Positions 7,981-10,756 of a stretch of 10,756 nt of DNA are shown one piece after another; the first letter of the stretch is position 1, and the number at the start of each line of letters is the position of its first letter. This DNA comes from Cephalothrix spiralis (taxonomy: Eukaryota; Nemertea; Palaeonemertea; Archinemertea; Cephalotrichidae): positions 1 through 10,756 of the forward strand of contig JAUCNG010393922.1 in NCBI GenBank assembly GCA_032353305.1. Direction: 5' to 3'. The translations under genes were made by a program, and so were the position numbers. The notes below the pieces were generated by a model, which was given only the letters and a program-made list of their open reading frames with translations, did no database searches and was not told the DNA's origin.

Positions 7981-8340
7981 CCAAAGTCCCCCGAGAAAAT
8001 CTTTGAGGTGCCAGGGGGGTCATGGAAAATAATTGCACAAACTAGGCTGAAAAAAAATTGCAAAATGGGTTTAGGTACCTACCCACCCCCTCAACTTTTG
8101 CAATTTTTTTCCACAACTATGGGATTTCCTATCAAAAACATTTTTATATGGTTCATTATGTTGTTTTAAGTGTTAATTGATCAGTATTCATGCTTTTAGG
8201 GTACAAAACAATGAAAAACAGTACAGGAAAGAATTGCAAAGTGTGGAAAAAAATAGCATTTCGGTACTTTTGATACCCACCAACCCCCGGCCTAGTTTGG
8301 GCAAAATTTTTCAATGACCCCCCCCCCCCTGGAGGTGCGG
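7981..8340. repeat. Cluster of inverted and direct repeats with G/C runs
   Basis: ccaggggggtcatggaaaat through aaactaggc (8011-8047) is the reverse complement, with gaps, of gcctagtttgggcaaaattt through gacccc...cctgg (8289-8331). In addition, aaaaaaattgcaaa..ggtacctacccaccccc (8050-8091) recurs in the same orientation, in diverged form, as aaaaaaatagca..gatacccaccaaccccc (8248-8287). A run of 12 C lies at 8318-8329. The block looks like a rearranged copy of a repeat family also present in hairpin E and in the sequence at 8938-8970. An open frame across it is low-complexity and rejected as a gene. Confidence 0.6.
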
Positions 8341-8523
8341 GAAAAAATTGGCATACACGTTTTGTGCGGCCTAGATTTGTTTTGGCAAACCATTTCCAAA
8401 ATTTCCCATTTTTCCACTACGCGCCAGTTTTTTCCTTAAGATTTTGACGACCCACCAATTTTTGTCATTTTGCTATTAACATTCTATTTTAAATGGTGAT
8501 TCAAGTTAATAATACTGGTTTTA
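8341..8523. other. Repeat-derived flank of the SINE
   Basis: Sequence with words shared with the block to its left (ggcctag, ttttggcaaa, gacccaccaattttt). Probably more of the same repeat family; boundaries are unclear and nothing here is coding. Confidence 0.35.
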
Positions 8524-8870
8524 GCGGCTCGGTGGCAAGGTGGTAAAGCGTCGGTCTCATAATCCGGAGGTCCCGGGTTCGAGTCCCGGCACGATACTAC
8601 TTTCCATCGGAAGAACCTTGGGCAAGTTCTCCAGCGTACTGCCTCCTGGTTGGCTCGGTCAGGTAAAATACGTTTGAGTGGGACGCTGTCCCTCCCTTCG
8701 GGGTAAACCCGACTGCTAATCGGTATATAGAAAATAGATAAGAGTGCGGGATAGGTCTACAGGCCTAAGGGTAAATGCTCATAAAGCGGACCGTCTGTGT
8801 CTATTTGAGCCAGTCATCTGACGCCGTCCCTATAAGTTGAAGTTGTAATTCAAAATAATGATTAAAAGAC
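8524..8870 (+). mobile_element. tRNA-derived SINE with tRNA-Met-like head
   Basis: The head has a pol III A box (tggcaaggtgg at 8533-8543) and a consensus B box (ggttcgagtcc at 8576-8586). The T arm is perfect: stem 8573-8577/8585-8589 with a 7-nt loop. The anticodon loop ctcataa carries CAT (8558-8560), as in elongator tRNA-Met. The acceptor stem does not pair, and the body continues for about 280 bp, so this is a SINE and not a tRNA gene. Downstream, accttgggcaagtt (8615-8628) resembles a conserved segment of MIR/CORE-type SINEs. The 3' end is set loosely near the attaaaag at about 8866. Possible imperfect target duplications (attcaagttaataat on the left, attcaaaataat on the right) are weak. 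The element may be transcribed by RNA polymerase III. Confidence 0.82.
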
Positions 8871-9320
8871 TACAAGTGGTAGAAAACGAAGACCAGAAAA
8901 TGAAAAAAATAATATGTTTTTTACCCAAAAAGGTATCCCACCTCTTTTTTCCATGACCCCTCCCGATCTAAACTGGGATCTGGAATCTAAACTTTGAATA
9001 ATAAAAGTTCTATAAATCATATTGTTACGTAGTCAGATGAATATTCGTGCGTATTTTCCATGTTTTCTATTTAAGCGTTCGTGACTTTAAATTGATCTGT
9101 GATAATACTTATATTATTCATGTTATTTTATTTCATAATCTATTTGTAATTAAGATCAAAATGTGCTAGCCTTGCTTTCTATGGACTTGTTAACTGTGTA
9201 AATGTATTGATGAAATTTAAAAACTATACAGTGTAGGTATAAAATTACAATTGATTAACCAAAACATTTTTTACTGTAATTTATTTTGTGTACGCAGGGT
9301 GTCAGCACCTATATTTCCTA
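8871..9320. other. Non-coding DNA with one repeat-family remnant
   Basis: 8938-8970 (ggtatcccacctcttttttccatgacccc region) resembles the gatacccacc...tttttcaatgaccc block left of the SINE, so the SINE may sit inside an older repeat. The remainder is AT-rich with nothing recognised. Confidence 0.4.
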
Positions 9321-9337
9321 TTAAAATATAAGATTCA

Positions 9338-9420
9338 GGCGTGGCGGAACCGTGGGTGCTTGTGGGTGCTGAGCACCCTCAATAAAAATGTCGTGGTGGT
9401 CTCTATAAAAATAGCACCCA
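9338..9420. repeat. Small GC-richer repeat with gggtgct/agcaccc hairpin
   Basis: The segment contains gtgggtgct twice, then a perfect 7-bp palindrome around one base (gggtgct g agcaccc, 9364-9378), and a further agcaccc at 9414. Its base composition departs sharply from the flanks, which suggests a fragment of a dispersed repeat. No ends or target duplications are visible. Confidence 0.45.
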
Positions 9421-9673
9421 AATAATTTAGGCAAAATAAATAATAATTGTTTTGCTAAAATGTTAATTTTAGTCATTTTAAGGCATATAGACATAGAGTA
9501 TTCTATACAATGTTAAGCCTAGTATAAAATTGTCCGAAACAAAATTGAATCAGACGTTTTCATTAACTTGAAATGCTTAAATTTTAAAATTATTGTTTTT
9601 GGACTTCATGTGGATTTTACTTCTTATTAGATTGAATCTGTCCGACTAAAAATTTATATTTTAATAATTTAAC
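9421..9673. other. AT-rich spacer
   Basis: No coding or structural signal recognised. Confidence 0.4.
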
Positions 9674-9675
9674 TA

Positions 9676-10067
9676 CACAATTGGATGGAAAAATTGGCGA
9701 GGGCAATTATTTTTGTACCAAAAAGGGCCCCCCGAGCGTTTTAGCATATTGGTGGATTGACCCCCCAAAAACTATATATACATGTATTTCTGGAAAGATC
9801 TTGGAAAATGCTGATCACTCGTGGGGTTTAGATTTTTGCCTCAAATAATTAATTGACCAGCCCTACCCCTAACTTTTTTGCCCCCCACCCCCACCCAGGG
9901 GGTGGGGCAAAAATCTAAACCCCACGAGTGATCAGCATTACCCAAGATCTTTCCAGAAATATATAGTTTGTGGGGGTCAACTATCCGCCAATTTGCTAAA
10001 CCGCTGCCCAGGGGGGCCCTTTTGGTACAAAAATAATTGCCCTCGCCAATTTTTCCATCCAATTGTG
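9676..10067. mobile_element. Foldback element E, TA-flanked, highly similar arms
   Basis: The left arm is 9676-9840 and the right arm 9906-10067. The outermost 48 bp of the arms are identical and so are the innermost 33 bp. The middle differs by substitutions and by an extra 8 bp or so in the left arm near 9775. The ends cacaattgg...ccaattgtg are flanked by TA on both sides (9674-9675, 10068-10069). The 65-bp loop ends in a second, C/G-rich hairpin (ttgccccccaccccc against gggggtggggcaa). The conserved arms suggest the youngest of the hairpin elements here. Coding-like frames across it are inverted-repeat artefacts. Confidence 0.87.
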
Positions 10068-10069
10068 TA

Positions 10070-10590
10070 TAAGAATTGGAAGATTGGTAATTAAAAAAAC
10101 GCTATTTGCCAGCTACCAGTGAACTATATGTAGGCTAACTACACATACAGCCTTCATGTATAAATCTTCAACAATGCTACGTTTTCTGCTTTGCAGGGAC
10201 AAACGCAAATTTATAATTTTATATATTAGGAACACAAAGGATTGTTAATTCAATATAGGTCCATAATTTATTACCCTTTCTAAGCTAGAATTCATTAGTA
10301 CCAATAAATTACTAATATAAGCGTTAGGATACAAAAGATAGCCAAATTTGAGGTCTAAAAATGACCAAAATTAAAAATATTCCCAAGAGCCTCCACGTTT
10401 TAAAACTTAGTAACCATACGGCAAACGCCATTAGAGGCGCTCCCTCACTATAGAGTCTACTGTTGATTTATCTTAAATTTTTACATCTACGCTTTTGTGA
10501 GGGGGCATGGACTGGTGGAATTTGGAACAGAATCTCCACTACCGATGAAAATATAAAGCCGTTCTCTTGAACAAAATGTGATATCCATTA
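10070..10590. other. Non-coding DNA
   Basis: No gene, RNA or repeat is firmly recognised. A less AT-rich patch (about 10420-10460, containing gccattagaggcgctccctc) stands out in composition but cannot be assigned. Confidence 0.4.
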
Positions 10591-10592
10591 AT

Positions 10593-10643
10593 CCAATCGT
10601 AGTGAGGCCGCGTGATTGGGTCACGTGATTCTTGCAATAAAAA
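10593..10643 (+). promoter_or_regulatory. Candidate TATA-less promoter elements
   Basis: Within 50 bp lie a CCAAT box (10593-10597), a reverse CCAAT box (attgg, 10615-10619) and a perfect E-box palindrome tcacgtga (10621-10628) of the USF/MITF type. These directly precede aaaatggcgg, which resembles the YY1-type motif common at metazoan transcription or translation starts. The clustering in an otherwise AT-rich desert is what makes it notable. The motifs are short and could co-occur by chance. Confidence 0.35.
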
Positions 10644-10685
10644 ATGGCGGAAAAATATGTTGAAAAAACGTGGCATAAGGCATAA
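10644..10685 (+). CDS. Possible first coding exon of a gene leaving the window
   Basis: The ATG at 10644 has A at -3 and G at +4, a good start context. It reads MAEKYVEKTWHKA before a TAA at 10683-10685. To be a gene it must splice before that stop, for example at the GT in aaaacgtggc (about 10670) or in tatgttg (about 10658), and neither is a strong donor. Alternatively it is a short upstream peptide or chance. No product can be named. Confidence 0.2.
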   Translation: MAEKYVEKTWHKA

Positions 10686-10756
10686 GACCACTAATTCATT
10701 TCCTATATGCGACAATACTAAAATTGAGTAAAAAAAAGAATTCTCTAAATTCATCA

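Noticed and set aside
7972-8169. 65-codon open frame in the G/C-run repeat cluster
   Set aside because: Low-complexity repeat sequence with diverged copies nearby that are not open in the same frame.
8524-8597. Functional tRNA-Met gene
   Set aside because: The T arm and pol III boxes are good, but the acceptor stem ends do not pair and a long SINE-type body follows directly.
9841-10062. Antisense open frame in foldback element E
   Set aside because: It runs through the loop and right arm of a hairpin element; the matching left arm has indels that break the frame.
10539-10754. 71-codon antisense open frame at the right edge
   Set aside because: It lies antisense to the promoter-like cluster, is hydrophobic AT-derived sequence without a domain, and has no splice or start support.

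Overview
The window looks like AT-rich nuclear DNA from an invertebrate animal. The evidence is a short protein-coding gene split by GT-AG introns, long gene-poor stretches, tRNA-derived SINE-like elements, and many non-autonomous inverted-repeat (foldback/MITE-like) elements. Base composition, the frequent acatgta/accggta motifs and this style of repeats would suit a marine lophotrochozoan, perhaps a bivalve mollusc. That is only an impression, because no sequence here identifies a species. There is no bacterial or phage architecture.

Layout. Positions 1-668 are probably intron or upstream non-coding DNA and carry a 16-bp tandem array at 364-490. The one gene I can support runs from 669 to 2614 on the + strand: three exons (669-855, 1519-1654, 2548-2614) whose splice phases join into one complete pleckstrin homology (PH) domain ending in a stop codon. 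Intron 1 holds a degraded tRNA-like SINE fragment; intron 2 holds an old direct repeat of about 170-190 bp. Downstream (2615-3660) is 3' UTR or intergenic DNA with about 2.7 copies of a repeat of roughly 170 bp.

From 3665 to the right end the window is dominated by mobile-element debris. Four foldback elements with arms of about 160-240 bp lie at 3665-4228, 6194-6824, 7199-7704 and 9676-10067. Three of these have ends that sit between TA dinucleotides, as Tc1/mariner-type insertions do. The one at 6194-6824 has a second, 95-bp inverted-repeat element (6250-6344) inserted in its left arm. At 7981-8340 there is a scrambled cluster of inverted and direct copies rich in G/C runs. At 8524-8870 there is a SINE with a tRNA-Met-like head. 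A small unidentified open segment of higher GC lies at 4592-4816. The last 170 bases hold a promoter-like arrangement followed by an ATG in good context, possibly the start of a second gene that runs off the window.

The only gene product is a PH-domain protein, or the C-terminal PH module of a larger signalling/adaptor protein, expected to bind membrane phosphoinositides. I see no multi-gene system and no evidence for a new enzymatic or defence pathway. The most interesting material is the density and nesting of hairpin-forming elements, which could make double-stranded RNA if transcribed.
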